Shown here one piece after another: positions 1-9,455 of a DNA stretch of 64,000 nucleotides; positions within the stretch are counted from its first letter, which is position 1, and the number at the start of each line of letters is the position of its first letter. The position numbers and the translations under genes were made by a program. The notes below the pieces were generated by a model that was not told the DNA's origin, did not search any database, and saw nothing but the letters and a program-made list of their open reading frames with translations. Source of the DNA: DAHVFK01 sp963755395 (GTDB lineage: Bacteria; Pseudomonadota; Gammaproteobacteria; Burkholderiales; SG8-39); assembly GCA_963755395.1 (NCBI GenBank), contig CAVWJJ010000001.1, forward strand, positions 434,001 through 498,000, written 5' to 3'.

Positions 1-157
1 GGGATCAGCTCCAGTTCGCGACGGTTCGCATCTGTGAGCTCGATAAGCGTAATGAAGAACGACATTCGTAACAATCCAAAGATAGTAAAGAACCCGACGC
101 CGGACAGCGCACGGGTGCATTTCACCCAAGTCTTGCAGCGAAGGATTGTACCGCGGA

Positions 158-2704
158 CTAACCGGTCGACTGCCGCTTGTCGCGTAGATGCGACTCCAGC
201 GCGCCACGCGCTGCCGCGAGCTCACATGAAAGCGCGCCGACCAATCCCGCCGCCTGCAGTCTTAACTCTGCATCCGAGAGCTTGCCGAGATCGGTACACA
301 GCCTCGTAAGCCGGTCGGTTCCCATGCTTGCCGATGAGCCCTTCATTGCGTGCAGAAGTGAACGGAATTCTTGGGTGTTTCTTGCAGCCAACGCACCCTC
401 GATCCTAGTGAGCAGCGCCGTGTTGTCTGCGAGATAGACTCCGATCAGCTTTTCGATAAACGTAGCCGATGATCCAAGCTCCTCGAGGTGCGCGAGCGTT
501 TCGGCGTTGACTACCTCGGCCTGCGAGGCGCCGCCTAAACGGGATAGCGTGCGAGATCGCTCAATTGGCGCTGCGCGCCTGCCTTCCGGAGGTCGGCTGC
601 CGGCCAGGCCCTGGATCTCTTCGAGCAGGCGAGAAGCCTCGATCGGCTTGGAGAGGAACGCATCCGCTCCCGCCTCCAGGCATTCCTGACGCGCCTCCGG
701 TGTCGCGTCGGCGGACAGGATCGCTATCGGCAGCCGATCACGTCCAACAAACATCAGGCGCATCGCCTGCAGAGCTTCCAATCCGCCCATTCGGGGCATG
801 TTGCGATCGAGCAAGACGATATCGTAGGGACCTTGCTCTACGGCATCGAGCGCTTGCTCGCCGTCATCGACCAAGGTCACATCATGCCCACCTCGTTCGA
901 GGATCTTCCCAAGCACCTCGCGGTTAGTAGCGTTGTCGTCCGCGACCAACACGCGCAGTTTTCTCGCGCCCGCGATTCGGCGCGCGTAATCCTGCAGCCG
1001 CACCACGCCCGCGCCGGCCTCGCTTCCCGCGCTGACCGAGTGAAGTACATTGAAGAGTAGACGCTTGTCAAAGGGGAGCTCGAGTACCGCAGCGAATCCT
1101 GCCGAAAGCGCCTCAAAACGCGGAACGTCTGCGTCGCCTCGGACGACGAGAATAATCGGCGGCGCGGGGTCGGGCGCGGCGCGCCGGAAGCGCTGCGCCT
1201 GATGTAGGTCCTCGCGACCCTCCGCGAATAGCAGTGCGCTGTGGTAAGGCCTTTCGATGCTAATCTCTGTCACCAGTCGCGCGACGCCCTCGTCAATTCC
1301 CAGCGCCGCGACTGGGGTCGCCCCCCACCCGGCCAAGGCCTGCTCCAGCGCCTTGCGTTGTTCGGCAGGAATGCCGACCAGCATGACACGGGATCCGGCG
1401 AGTTCGCCCGCGACGACGTCGGCGCGTTCCGGCTGTTTATCCAGTTCCAACTCGAACCAGAACGTGCTGCCAAGCCCTACCGCGCTTTCCAGACCGATGC
1501 GCCCACCCATCAGCTCGACGAGCTGCTTTGCAATCGTGGTCCCCAAGCCGGTCCCCCCGAAGCGGCGCGTCGTCGACTGTTCGCCCTGTGCGAAGCTCTC
1601 GAAAATGCGAGCCTGCGCCTCTGGCGCTATCCCGATCCCGGTATCGCGCACGGAGAATTTCAGCCGCATTTTGGCCTCTGTTTCGCCCTGCGCGGACACG
1701 TGTACCGTCACACTGCCGCGCTCGGTAAATTTCACCGCGTTGCTCGCAAGATTGATTAGTACCTGGCGCAAATAGTGCGGATCGCCACGAACCGCCGGCG
1801 GAACCTCCGGCATGATCGACACCACGACTTCCACGCTTTTCGCTGCTGCCTGCGCGGCAACAATCCTGCACGTGCTGTTGACCAAAGCATGCAGATCGAA
1901 ATCCGAATGATCGAGCACCAGCCTTCCGGCTTCGATCTTGGAGAAGTCCAGAACGTCTTCGACCAGACCCAGCATCACCCGAGATGAGCCGCGCAACGTC
2001 TGCAGCATATCGGCCTGCTCGCGGTTGAGTTGCGTGTCACGTAGCAAATCCGCCATACCGATGATGGCATTTAGCGGCGTACGCATCTCATGGCTCACGA
2101 CCGAGATAAAGCGGCGCTTGGCTTGATTTGCCGCCTCGGCGCGCGCAAGCGCGTCGTTCATGCGCTTGACTAGGCTGAGGACGTAGATCGCGAGCACCAC
2201 GAGCCCCGCCATGAGGCCCACGCCGACCCCGAAATAGCTCTGCCAAAATTCGTTGCTGGCAAGCACGACACCGAACCCGACAATGCTGACCCCGAGGCAA
2301 AACAGCAGGTAGCGCGTACCGTATCGGAACCCGTTTGCCAGCGTGATCCACACGTACATCAGGAACATTGGCAGACCGTGCGGACCAGACACGGCCATAA
2401 AGTAGGTCACTGCGGAAAGGTCCCCAGCTGCTGCGATTAAGCGACGGGCCCGAGAAATTCCCGGGCGCGCAAGTATGCTGCCGAAGATCGTCGCGGCGAA
2501 CGCTAGGTACGCGAACATCGCCGCAAGATAGCTGTGCGTCAGATCGAAGGCGCCACCCGATATATGGAGCGCCTCGGGCAGGAGATAAAAAAAGAGAACC
2601 ACGCCGGCGGCGAGGCGCACGATTGCCTGCTCATGCTCACTATCAGGCCGCGCCGCCAGCCGCGCCCGAACACGTGCAAGCGAGTCTCGCAGGACGCGCG
2701 TCAT
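158..2704 (-). CDS. rpfC: Hybrid sensor histidine kinase, RpfC-like
   Basis: Membrane-bound hybrid histidine kinase of 848 residues. The N-terminal 190 residues hold several hydrophobic segments. A HisKA domain follows, with the phospho-accepting His near residue 203 (SHEMRTPLNAI), then a HATPase domain (GTGLGTTIAKQLVELMGG), a degenerate receiver-like region, a canonical receiver (phospho-Asp near 630 in LLDRNMPRMGG) and a C-terminal Hpt domain with His near 784 (HAMKGSSAS). This layout matches RpfC, the sensor of diffusible fatty-acid signals. The start was chosen at 2704 because its ATG overlaps the TGA of the upstream HD-GYP regulator, which suggests translational coupling. The open frame continues further upstream but only as a shadow. 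RpfC identity is inferred from architecture and neighbour; the fatty-acid synthase rpfF is not visible in the window. Confidence 0.8.
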   Translation of the reverse strand: MTRVLRDSLARVRARLAARPDSEHEQAIVRLAAGVVLFFYLLPEALHISGGAFDLTHSYLAAMFAYLAFAATIFGSILARPGISRARRLIAAAGDLSAVTYFMAVSGPHGLPMFLMYVWITLANGFRYGTRYLLFCLGVSIVGFGVVLASNEFWQSYFGVGVGLMAGLVVLAIYVLSLVKRMNDALARAEAANQAKRRFISVVSHEMRTPLNAIIGMADLLRDTQLNREQADMLQTLRGSSRVMLGLVEDVLDFSKIEAGRLVLDHSDFDLHALVNSTCRIVAAQAAAKSVEVVVSIMPEVPPAVRGDPHYLRQVLINLASNAVKFTERGSVTVHVSAQGETEAKMRLKFSVRDTGIGIAPEAQARIFESFAQGEQSTTRRFGGTGLGTTIAKQLVELMGGRIGLESAVGLGSTFWFELELDKQPERADVVAGELAGSRVMLVGIPAEQRKALEQALAGWGATPVAALGIDEGVARLVTEISIERPYHSALLFAEGREDLHQAQRFRRAAPDPAPPIILVVRGDADVPRFEALSAGFAAVLELPFDKRLLFNVLHSVSAGSEAGAGVVRLQDYARRIAGARKLRVLVADDNATNREVLGKILERGGHDVTLVDDGEQALDAVEQGPYDIVLLDRNMPRMGGLEALQAMRLMFVGRDRLPIAILSADATPEARQECLEAGADAFLSKPIEASRLLEEIQGLAGSRPPEGRRAAPIERSRTLSRLGGASQAEVVNAETLAHLEELGSSATFIEKLIGVYLADNTALLTRIEGALAARNTQEFRSLLHAMKGSSASMGTDRLTRLCTDLGKLSDAELRLQAAGLVGALSCELAAARGALESHLRDKRQSTG

Positions 2705-3828
2705 CCGTCGCTCGATCTTGCCATGGGAACGTCGCTCCACTCGTGCCGAATGCGCAGTACCTCGTCGCGCACGCCGAGGAAGGCGTCCACCAGGCGCGGG
2801 TCGAAATGCGCCCCGCGCTGGGAGCGAAGATGTGCAAACGCGTCCTCGCTCGACCAGGCCTTCTTGTACGGTCGGACCGAGGTGAGCGCGTCGAACACGT
2901 CGGCCACGGCGACGATCCGGGCGCACAGCACGATGTGGTCGCCGACCAGCCCGTTCGGGTAGCCGGAGCCATCGTATTTCTCGTGATGTCCGAGGGCGAT
3001 CAGCGCACCCATTCGCACGTACTTCGACGCACTGCCTTTGAGAATCTCGTGGCCGATCACGGGATGACGGCGCATCACCGTCCACTCCGTCTCGTCCAGT
3101 CGGCATTCCTTGAGCAGAATCTGGTCGGGAATGCCGATCTTGCCGATGTCGTGCAGCGGAGCCGCGAGCTCGATTGTCTCTGCTTCGTTGCGGTCGAGTC
3201 CGACCGCATCCGCGATCACGCGCGAGTAACGCGCCATGCGAATCAGATGGTAGCCGGTCTCGGCATCGCGAAATTCCCCTGCCCGCGCAAGACGCAGCAG
3301 GGTCTCCTTTTCGCGCTCGCGCACCTCGCGCGTGGCTTCCTCGACCATGCCCTCGAGCAGGCGCTTGCGATCTTCGAGCGCGAGCTGCTGGCGGCGAAGG
3401 GTGAGCAGGTTGCGGCAGCGCGCCAGGCACTCGCGCGCATCGATCGGCTTGGCCAGGAAGTCAGTAATCCCCGCGTCTAGCGCGGAATAGCGCACCTTGC
3501 GGTCGTCGTGCACCGTGACCATCACGATCGGCACATGTTCATATCCCGGCAGGGCGCGCAGGCGCCTGACGAACTCGATGCCGTCCATGTCCGGCATCAT
3601 GTAATCTACCAGCACCAGGTCCGCGATGTGGCGGGTGGCCCATACCACGGCGTCGACGGGACGCGCGAAACCCTCCACCCCGACGCGCTCGTCGAGGCTG
3701 CGCACGACCTGCTCCAGGATGGCGCGTCCGGTCGACTGGTCATCGACCACCATGACGGTGTTTCGGGCCAACGGCAGCGCCCTGATCTGAGCCTGGGCCA
3801 AGCGGATTCCCCTCGGTATCGCGCCCAA
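2701..3828 (-). CDS. rpfG: Response regulator with HD-GYP domain, RpfG-like
   Basis: Two-domain response regulator of 375 residues. An N-terminal receiver carries the phospho-Asp near residue 73 (LVLVDYMMPDMDG). The C-terminal HD-GYP domain shows the metal-binding HD pair near 223 (HDIGKIGIP), a downstream HH (GHHEKYDGSGYPNG) and the GYP motif near 290. HD-GYP proteins of this family hydrolyse cyclic di-GMP. The gene overlaps the hybrid kinase by four bases (ATGA) and is transcribed first, the arrangement expected of an RpfG/RpfC signalling pair. The substrate is known for the family; activity here is inferred from intact motifs. The exact start is uncertain: the receiver begins about 25 residues in (MVVDDQ). 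Confidence 0.85.
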   Translation of the reverse strand: MGAIPRGIRLAQAQIRALPLARNTVMVVDDQSTGRAILEQVVRSLDERVGVEGFARPVDAVVWATRHIADLVLVDYMMPDMDGIEFVRRLRALPGYEHVPIVMVTVHDDRKVRYSALDAGITDFLAKPIDARECLARCRNLLTLRRQQLALEDRKRLLEGMVEEATREVREREKETLLRLARAGEFRDAETGYHLIRMARYSRVIADAVGLDRNEAETIELAAPLHDIGKIGIPDQILLKECRLDETEWTVMRRHPVIGHEILKGSASKYVRMGALIALGHHEKYDGSGYPNGLVGDHIVLCARIVAVADVFDALTSVRPYKKAWSSEDAFAHLRSQRGAHFDPRLVDAFLGVRDEVLRIRHEWSDVPMARSSDG

Positions 3829-3958
3829 GCCTACGCTCGGGCCCAGGGGAAGTCTAGCAAGGGCAAAGCACCGTAAGGCGCGGCATTTTTAACCACTTTT
3901 TCATTCCCTGACGAACTCGATCGCGTCCACGAGCAACGCGCCGCGCGCGGCACAAAAC

Positions 3959-4045
3959 TGGTGCCGGAAGAGAGACTCGAACTCTCATGGTGTCGCCACC
4001 GGCGGATTTTGAGTCCGCTGCGTCTGCCTGTTCCGCCATTCCGGC
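3959..4045 (-). tRNA. tRNA-Leu (CAA)
   Basis: On the minus strand the sequence folds as a class II tRNA with a long variable arm. The acceptor GCCGGAA (4039-4045) pairs with TTCCGGC (3963-3969), followed by an encoded ACCA. The anticodon loop is CTCAAAA, giving anticodon CAA. The D-arm contains GGCAGACGCA and the T-arm GTTCGAGTCTC, both typical of leucine tRNAs. It lies alone between rpfG and queA. Confidence 0.93.
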
Positions 4046-4111
4046 GCGCTGGGGTCGGATTATCCCGGAGTTCGCCGTAGGCGGAAAGCGCCAGCCCTAT
4101 AATGCGGCGCC

Positions 4112-5137
4112 ATGCGCGTCGCCGAGTTCGACTATGCGCTGCCCGAGCGGCTTATCGCGCAGCATCCCGCGGCCGAGCGCTCCCGGAGCCGCCTCCTGCA
4201 CCTCGACGCGCGCACGGGCGCGCTCGAGGATCTGCTTTTCGCCGACCTGCCGCGCCTGCTGGGGCAGTGCGACGTGCTGGTGCTGAACGACACCCGGGTA
4301 ATCAAAGCGCGGCTCACCGGGCGCAAGAGCAGCGGTGGGCGCATCGAGCTGCTCGTCGAGCGCCTGGTCGGCGAACGGGAAGTTCTGGCTCTTATCCGTG
4401 CCAGCCACCCGCCGCGCCGGGGCAGCGAGCTGGTGGTGGGGGACGGCGTGCGCGCCGAGGTGCTCGGGCGCGAGGACGACCTGTACCGGCTGCGCTTCGC
4501 GGAGGGCAGCGCAGCGGAGCTACTCGATCGTTGCGGCCAGGTCCCGCTGCCGCCCTATATCACCCACGCGCCCGACGAGAAAGACGCCGAGCGCTACCAG
4601 ACCGTGTACGCCGCGCGTCCCGGGGCGGTCGCCGCGCCCACCGCCGGGCTGCATTTCGACGCCGCGATGCTCGAGCGCGTCGCCGCGCAGGGCGTTCACA
4701 TTGCCAGGGTCACGCTGCACGTGGGCGCCGGCACCTTCCAGCCGGTGCGCACCGAAACCGTCGAGGCGCACCGCATGCACCGCGAGCGTTTCGAAGTGCC
4801 GCAGGCCACGGTGGATGCCATCGAGCGCGCGCGCAGCGCGGGCGGCCGGGTGCTCGCCGCGGGCACTACCGCGCTGCGCGCCCTGGAAAGCGCCGCGCGC
4901 GGCGGCCGCCTCGAGGCCACCGCGGGCGAAACCGACCTCTTCATGTATCCGGGCTTTGCCTTCCGCGTTGTCGATCGGCTGCTGACCAACTTTCATCTGC
5001 CTAGGTCGAGCCTGCTGATGCTGGTCGCGGCGTTCGCCGGGCACATGAACATCCGTAGCGCCTACGCACATGCGATCGAGCGCCGCTACCGCTTTTTCAG
5101 TTACGGCGACGCGATGCTGATCGAGAGGGCGACGTGA
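4112..5137 (+). CDS. queA: S-adenosylmethionine:tRNA ribosyltransferase-isomerase
   Basis: QueA, 341 residues, transfers and isomerises the ribosyl moiety of SAM onto 7-aminomethyl-7-deazaguanine in tRNA, giving epoxyqueuosine. The N-terminus (FDYALPERLIAQHPAAERSRSRLL) and motifs such as DVLVLNDTRVIKARLTG, PTAGLHFD, LHVGAGTFQPV and TNFHLPRSSLLMLV are diagnostic, and the length is normal for the family. Its end overlaps the start of tgt by four bases, giving the common queA-tgt-yajC-secD-secF order of proteobacteria. Confidence 0.97.
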   Translation: MRVAEFDYALPERLIAQHPAAERSRSRLLHLDARTGALEDLLFADLPRLLGQCDVLVLNDTRVIKARLTGRKSSGGRIELLVERLVGEREVLALIRASHPPRRGSELVVGDGVRAEVLGREDDLYRLRFAEGSAAELLDRCGQVPLPPYITHAPDEKDAERYQTVYAARPGAVAAPTAGLHFDAAMLERVAAQGVHIARVTLHVGAGTFQPVRTETVEAHRMHRERFEVPQATVDAIERARSAGGRVLAAGTTALRALESAARGGRLEATAGETDLFMYPGFAFRVVDRLLTNFHLPRSSLLMLVAAFAGHMNIRSAYAHAIERRYRFFSYGDAMLIERAT

Positions 5138-6249
5138 AGTTCGAGATCTCGCATCGTGACCGCGCCGCGCGCCGCGGCCGGCTCGAGCTCGCGCATGGCA
5201 TCGTCGACACGCCGGCCTTCATGCCGGTGGGCACCTACGGCACGGTCAAGGCGATGGCGCCGGCGGAGCTGCGCCGAGATCGGCGCCCAGATCGTGCTCG
5301 GCAACACCTTCCACCTCTGGCTGCGCCCCGGGCTCGAGGTGATCGAGCGCGCACGGCGGCCTGCACCGCTTCATGGGGTGGGAGCGGGCCGATCCTCACC
5401 GATTCAGGCGGGTTCCAGGTGTTCAGCCTCGGCGCCCTGCGCAAGATCAGCGAGGAAGGCGTTACGCTTCGCCTCGCCGGTCAACGGCGACCGTCTGATG
5501 CTGACGCCCGAAGAGTCGATGCGCATCCAGCGCGTGCTTGGCTCGGACATCGCGATGATCTTCGACGAATGCACGCCCTACCCCGCGACCGAGGACGAGG
5601 CCGCGCATTCGATGCGGCTCTCGTTGCGCTGGGCGGAGCGCTCGCAGGCACGCGCTTCGAGGACTAACGCCCAACGCCCTGTTCGGCATCGTGCAGGGCG
5701 GCATGTACGAGCACGCTGCGCGACGAATCGCTCGCCGGCCTGACGGCGATCGGCTTCGACGGCTACGCGATCGGCGGACTGTCGGTCGGCGAGCCCAAGG
5801 AAGACATGTAGCGGATCCTCGCGCACGTCGCGCCGCGCCTGCCCGCCGAGCGGCCACGCTACCTGATGGGCGTGGGCACGCCCGAAGACATCGTCGAGGC
5901 CGTGTGCTGTGGAATCGACATGTTCGACTGCGTGCTGCCCACGCGCAACGCGCGCAACGGCTGGCTGTTCACCCGCCGCGGCGACGTCAAGATCCGCAAC
6001 GCCCGCTATCGCAACGATACGCGGGCGCTGGACGAGTCCTGCGGCTGCTACGCCTGCCGCCATTTCAGCCTCGCCTACCTGCACCACCTGCAGCGCACCA
6101 ACGAGATACTCGGTGCGCGCCTGAACACGCTCCACAATCTGCACTACTACCAGACGCTGATGCGCGAGCTGCGCGACGCGATCGCAGACGGCCGCCTGTC
6201 CGAGGTGTCAGCGAGCATTCTCGCGGCGCGCCGTGAGCCGATGCTATAA
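5134..6249 (+). pseudogene. tgt: Queuine tRNA-ribosyltransferase, frameshifted
   Basis: Tgt exchanges guanine for the queuine precursor at the wobble base of tRNAs. The product is recognisable along its whole length: MKFEISHRDRAARRGRLEL and TPAFMPVGTYGTVKAM at the start, GGFQVFSLG, then MGVGTPEDIVEAV and FDCVLPTRNARNGWLFT, and the zinc-binding CGCYACRHFSLAYLHHL near the end. The reading frame changes several times between about 5270 and 5820, and an in-frame TAG lies near 5809 (GACATGTAG). Because the gene is conserved to its last residue and sits in its usual operon, the breaks are more likely sequence errors than decay. Confidence 0.85.
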
Positions 6250-6284
6250 TCGCCTGCTTTTCCCGCCATACCAGGGAGTTAGCT

Positions 6285-6614
6285 GTGCTGATCTCTTCCG
6301 CTTTCGCGCAATCCTTGGGAGGTTCCTCGGGTCAATCCGGATTCCTCGGCCTGTTGCCGATCGTCCTGATGTTCGGACTGCTGTACTTCCTCATGATCCG
6401 CCCGCAGATGAAGCGCGCGAAGGAACAACGCCAGATGATCGAAGGCCTGCAGAAGGGCGACGAAGTCGTCACCTCGGGCGGGATGGTCGGAAAGATCACC
6501 AAGCTGGGCGAAGCCTACCTCACGGTCGAAATCGCCCCCGACACCGAAATCAGCGTGCAGAAGGCGGCGGTGCAGACCCTGCTGCCCAAGGGCACCATCA
6601 AGTCGCTGCAGTGA
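6285..6614 (+). CDS. yajC: Sec translocon accessory protein YajC
   Basis: A 109-residue inner-membrane protein with one transmembrane segment (LLPIVLMFGLLYFLMI) followed by the family motif RPQMKRAKEQRQM and a small soluble domain (GDEVVTSGGMVGKITKLG). YajC associates with SecDF at the Sec translocon. The start is a GTG at 6285, preceded by a GGGAG ribosome-binding site. It stands between tgt and secD as in most proteobacteria. The frame is intact, unlike its neighbours. Confidence 0.95.
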   Translation: MLISSAFAQSLGGSSGQSGFLGLLPIVLMFGLLYFLMIRPQMKRAKEQRQMIEGLQKGDEVVTSGGMVGKITKLGEAYLTVEIAPDTEISVQKAAVQTLLPKGTIKSLQ

Positions 6615-6649
6615 CCGGCCGCAAGGCACGCGACCGGGCCTAGCACGAC

Positions 6650-8488
6650 ATGAACCGCTTCCCGGCATGGAAGTACGCGCTGATCGGGCTCACGATCATC
6701 GTCGCGTTCCTCTACACGCTGCCCAATTTCTACGGCGAATCGCCGGCGGTGCAGATCACCAGCGCGAAAGCGACGGTGAAGGTGGACGACGCCCTCGCCG
6801 CGCGCGTCGGGTCCGCGCTCAAGTCCGCCGACATCCAATACACGGGCGCGCTGCTCGATCCGAGCAGCCTGCGGGTGCGCTTCGCAGATACGGACGCGCA
6901 GCTTAAGGCCAAGGACCTGATCAGCAAGACGGTCAACCCGGATCCCTCGAACTCTTCCTACGTGGTGGCTCTGAACCTGCTGACGTCGTCGCCCTCGTGG
7001 CTGACGGCGATCCACGCGCTGCCGATGTACCTTGGACTGGACCTGCGCGGAGGCGTGCACTTCCTGCTCCAGGTCGACATGCAAGCCGCGCTCGCTAAGC
7101 ACCTGGAAGGAATCGCTGGCGAATTGCGCCGCGACTTGCGCGACAAGGACATTCGCTACCACGGCATCGAGCGCGACGGGGACGCGATAAAAGTCCGCTT
7201 CAGCGATCCGGCGATGCGCGCGCGCGCAGAGGCTCGCATCCTGACCACGGAACCGGACCTCTCCGTCGACGAGCGCGACGACGGCAAAGATCTGCTGCTG
7301 GTCGCGACGTTCAAGCCGAGCGCCGCAAAGTCCACCGAAGAGCGCGCGATCAAGCAGAACATCACTACGCTGCATAACCGGGTCAACGAGCTCGGCGTGG
7401 CCGAGCCGATCATCCAGCAGCAGGGCGCAGACCGCGTGGTCGTGAGCTGCCCGGCGTGCAGGACACCGCGAAGGCAAAGGAAATCCTGGGCCGCACCGCG
7501 ACCCTCGAAGTGCGGCTGGTGGACGAAGAGGCGATGCGCGGCGGCGGCAAGCTGGGCGATGACATCTTCCCGGAGCGGCACCGCGACGGCACTGTCGAAA
7601 TGGTCCCCGTCAAGAAGCAGGTCATCGTCACCGGCGACCAGATCACCGATGCGCAGGCAACCTTCGACCAGGACCACCGAGCCGGCGGTATCGGTTCAAC
7701 TGAACGACGCCGGCGGCGCCGTCATGCGGCAGGTCACGCGCGAAAACCTGCACCACCGGATGGCGATCATCCTGTTCGAGAAGGGCAAGGGCGAGGCAAT
7801 TTCGGTCGCCCGGATCCAGGGCGAATTCGGCAGCCGCGTTCCAGATCACGGGCAACTTCAGCCCGACGGAGACCGCCGACCTGTCCCTGCTGATGCGTGC
7901 CGGCTCGCTCGCGGCACCGATGGATATCGTGGAGGAGCGCACCGTCGGCCCGAGCCTGGGCAAGGAAAACATCCATAAGGGCTTCGATTCGACCAAGTGG
8001 GGCTTCAGCGCCATCGTGGTCTTCATGTCGATCTACTACTTGCTGTTCGGCGTCGTCGCGGCCGTCTCGCTGGCCTGCAACCTGCTCTTCCTGGTGGCGC
8101 TGCTGTCGATGCTTCAGGCGACGCTGACCCTGCCTGGCATCGCCGCGATCGCCCTCGCGCTCGGCATGGCGATCGACGCCAACGTGCTGATCAACGAGCG
8201 CATCCGCGAGGAGATCCGCGGCGGCGCCACGCCGCAGGCTGCGATTCACGCCGGCTACGAGCGCGCCTGGGGCACCATCCTGGATTCCAACATCACCACC
8301 CTGATTGCCGGCCTCGCGCTGCTAATCTTCGGCCGGGGCCGGTGCGCGGCTTCGCGGTGGTCCACTGCCTCGGCATCCTCACATCGATGTTCTCCGCGGT
8401 GATAGTGTCGCGGGGAATGGTCAATCTGATCTACGGCCATCGCCGCCGCGTCGCCAGGCTGGCGATCGGCAACACGGCCTGGAAGTAG
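6650..8488 (+). pseudogene. secD: Protein translocase subunit SecD, frameshifted
   Basis: SecD is the large subunit of the RND-type SecDF complex that uses proton motive force to help export proteins. Conserved elements are present in order: the first membrane span (IGLTIIVAFLYTLPNFYGE), LGLDLRGGVHFLLQVDM, the periplasmic domain (LHNRVNELGVAEPIIQQQG), then LALGMAIDANVLINERIREE and the final spans (VHCLGILTSMFSAVIVSRG). The frame shifts near 7450, 7675, 7840 and 8330. The gene is essential-type and complete apart from these indels, so errors are the likely cause. Confidence 0.88.
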
Positions 8489-8511
8489 CCGGCGCGGGAT
8501 AGAACGACACC

Positions 8512-9454
8512 ATGGAATTCTTCAAGATCCGCCGCGAAATTCCGTTCATGCGGTATGCGTTGGTCTTCAACGTCATATCGCTGCTCACCTTCCTCGCCGC
8601 GGTCTTCTTCCTCGCCACCAAAGGTCTGAACTACTCGATCGAGTTCACCGGCGGCACGGTGATCGAGGTGCACTACAAGGACAGCGCCGATACCGAAAGC
8701 ATCCGCGCAGGCGATGGAGAAGGCGGGCTACAAGGTCGAGGTGCAGAACTTCGGCTCGTCGCGCGACGTGCTGCTGCGCATGCCGATCAAGAAGGGCCAG
8801 TCGAGCTCGGACCTGTCGCAGAAGATCAGCGCCCTGCTGCAGGCCAAGGACAAGTCCGCCGAGGTGCGCAGGGTGGAATTCGTCGGCCCTCAGGTCGGGG
8901 CGGAGCTGGCCCAGTACGGCGCCCTCGCTCTGATCGTGACGGCGGTCGGCATCGTGCTCTATCTCGCGCTGCGCTTCGAGTGGAAGTTCGGGCTCTCGGC
9001 CATCATCGCCAACCTGCACGACGTGGTGATCATCCTCGGCTTCTTCTCTCTGTTCCAGTGGGAGTTTTCGCTGCCGGTGCTGGCCGCGGTGCTGGCGGTG
9101 CTCGGCTACTCGGTCAACGAATCGGTGGTGGTGTTCGACCGGGTGCGCGAGAACTTCCGCAAGATGCGCAAGGCCTCGACGCCCGAGGTGATCGACGCCG
9201 CGATCACCGGCACCATCTCGCGCACCATCATCACGCACGGCTGCACGCAGGCGATGGTGACCTCCATGCTCCTGTTCGGCGGCCCGGCGCTGCACTACTT
9301 CGCTCTCGCCCTGACCATCGGGATCCTGTTCGGGATCTATTCCTCGGTACTGGTCGCGAGCCCGCTGCTGATGTGGCTCAAAGTCACCCGGGCCCAGTTC
9401 ATCAAGCCGACCAAGAAGGACCGCCGCGACGAGCACGAAGGCGCGGTGGTCTGA
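8512..9454 (+). pseudogene. secF: Protein translocase subunit SecF, frameshifted
   Basis: SecF partners SecD in the Sec accessory complex. The N-terminus has KIRREIPFMRYALVFNVIS, a membrane span and GLNYSIEFTGGTVIEV. A single frameshift near 8705 separates it from the remaining 246 residues, which carry the RND signature SVNESVVVFDRVRENFRKM and the last spans (TIGILFGIYSSVLVASPLL). The ATG at 8512 lies 23 bases after secD. The length after repair, about 314 residues, is normal. The break falls in the same error-rich stretch as secD. Confidence 0.9.
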
Positions 9455-9455
9455 C

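Noticed and set aside
2705..3430. N-terminal extension of the hybrid kinase frame by 242 residues
   Set aside because: This part lies inside the HD-GYP gene in another frame, is Arg-rich and non-homologous. The ATGA overlap gives a better start.
5134..6249. tgt as a real decayed pseudogene
   Set aside because: All motifs are conserved to the end and neighbours secD/secF show the same kind of indels; sequence error is simpler.
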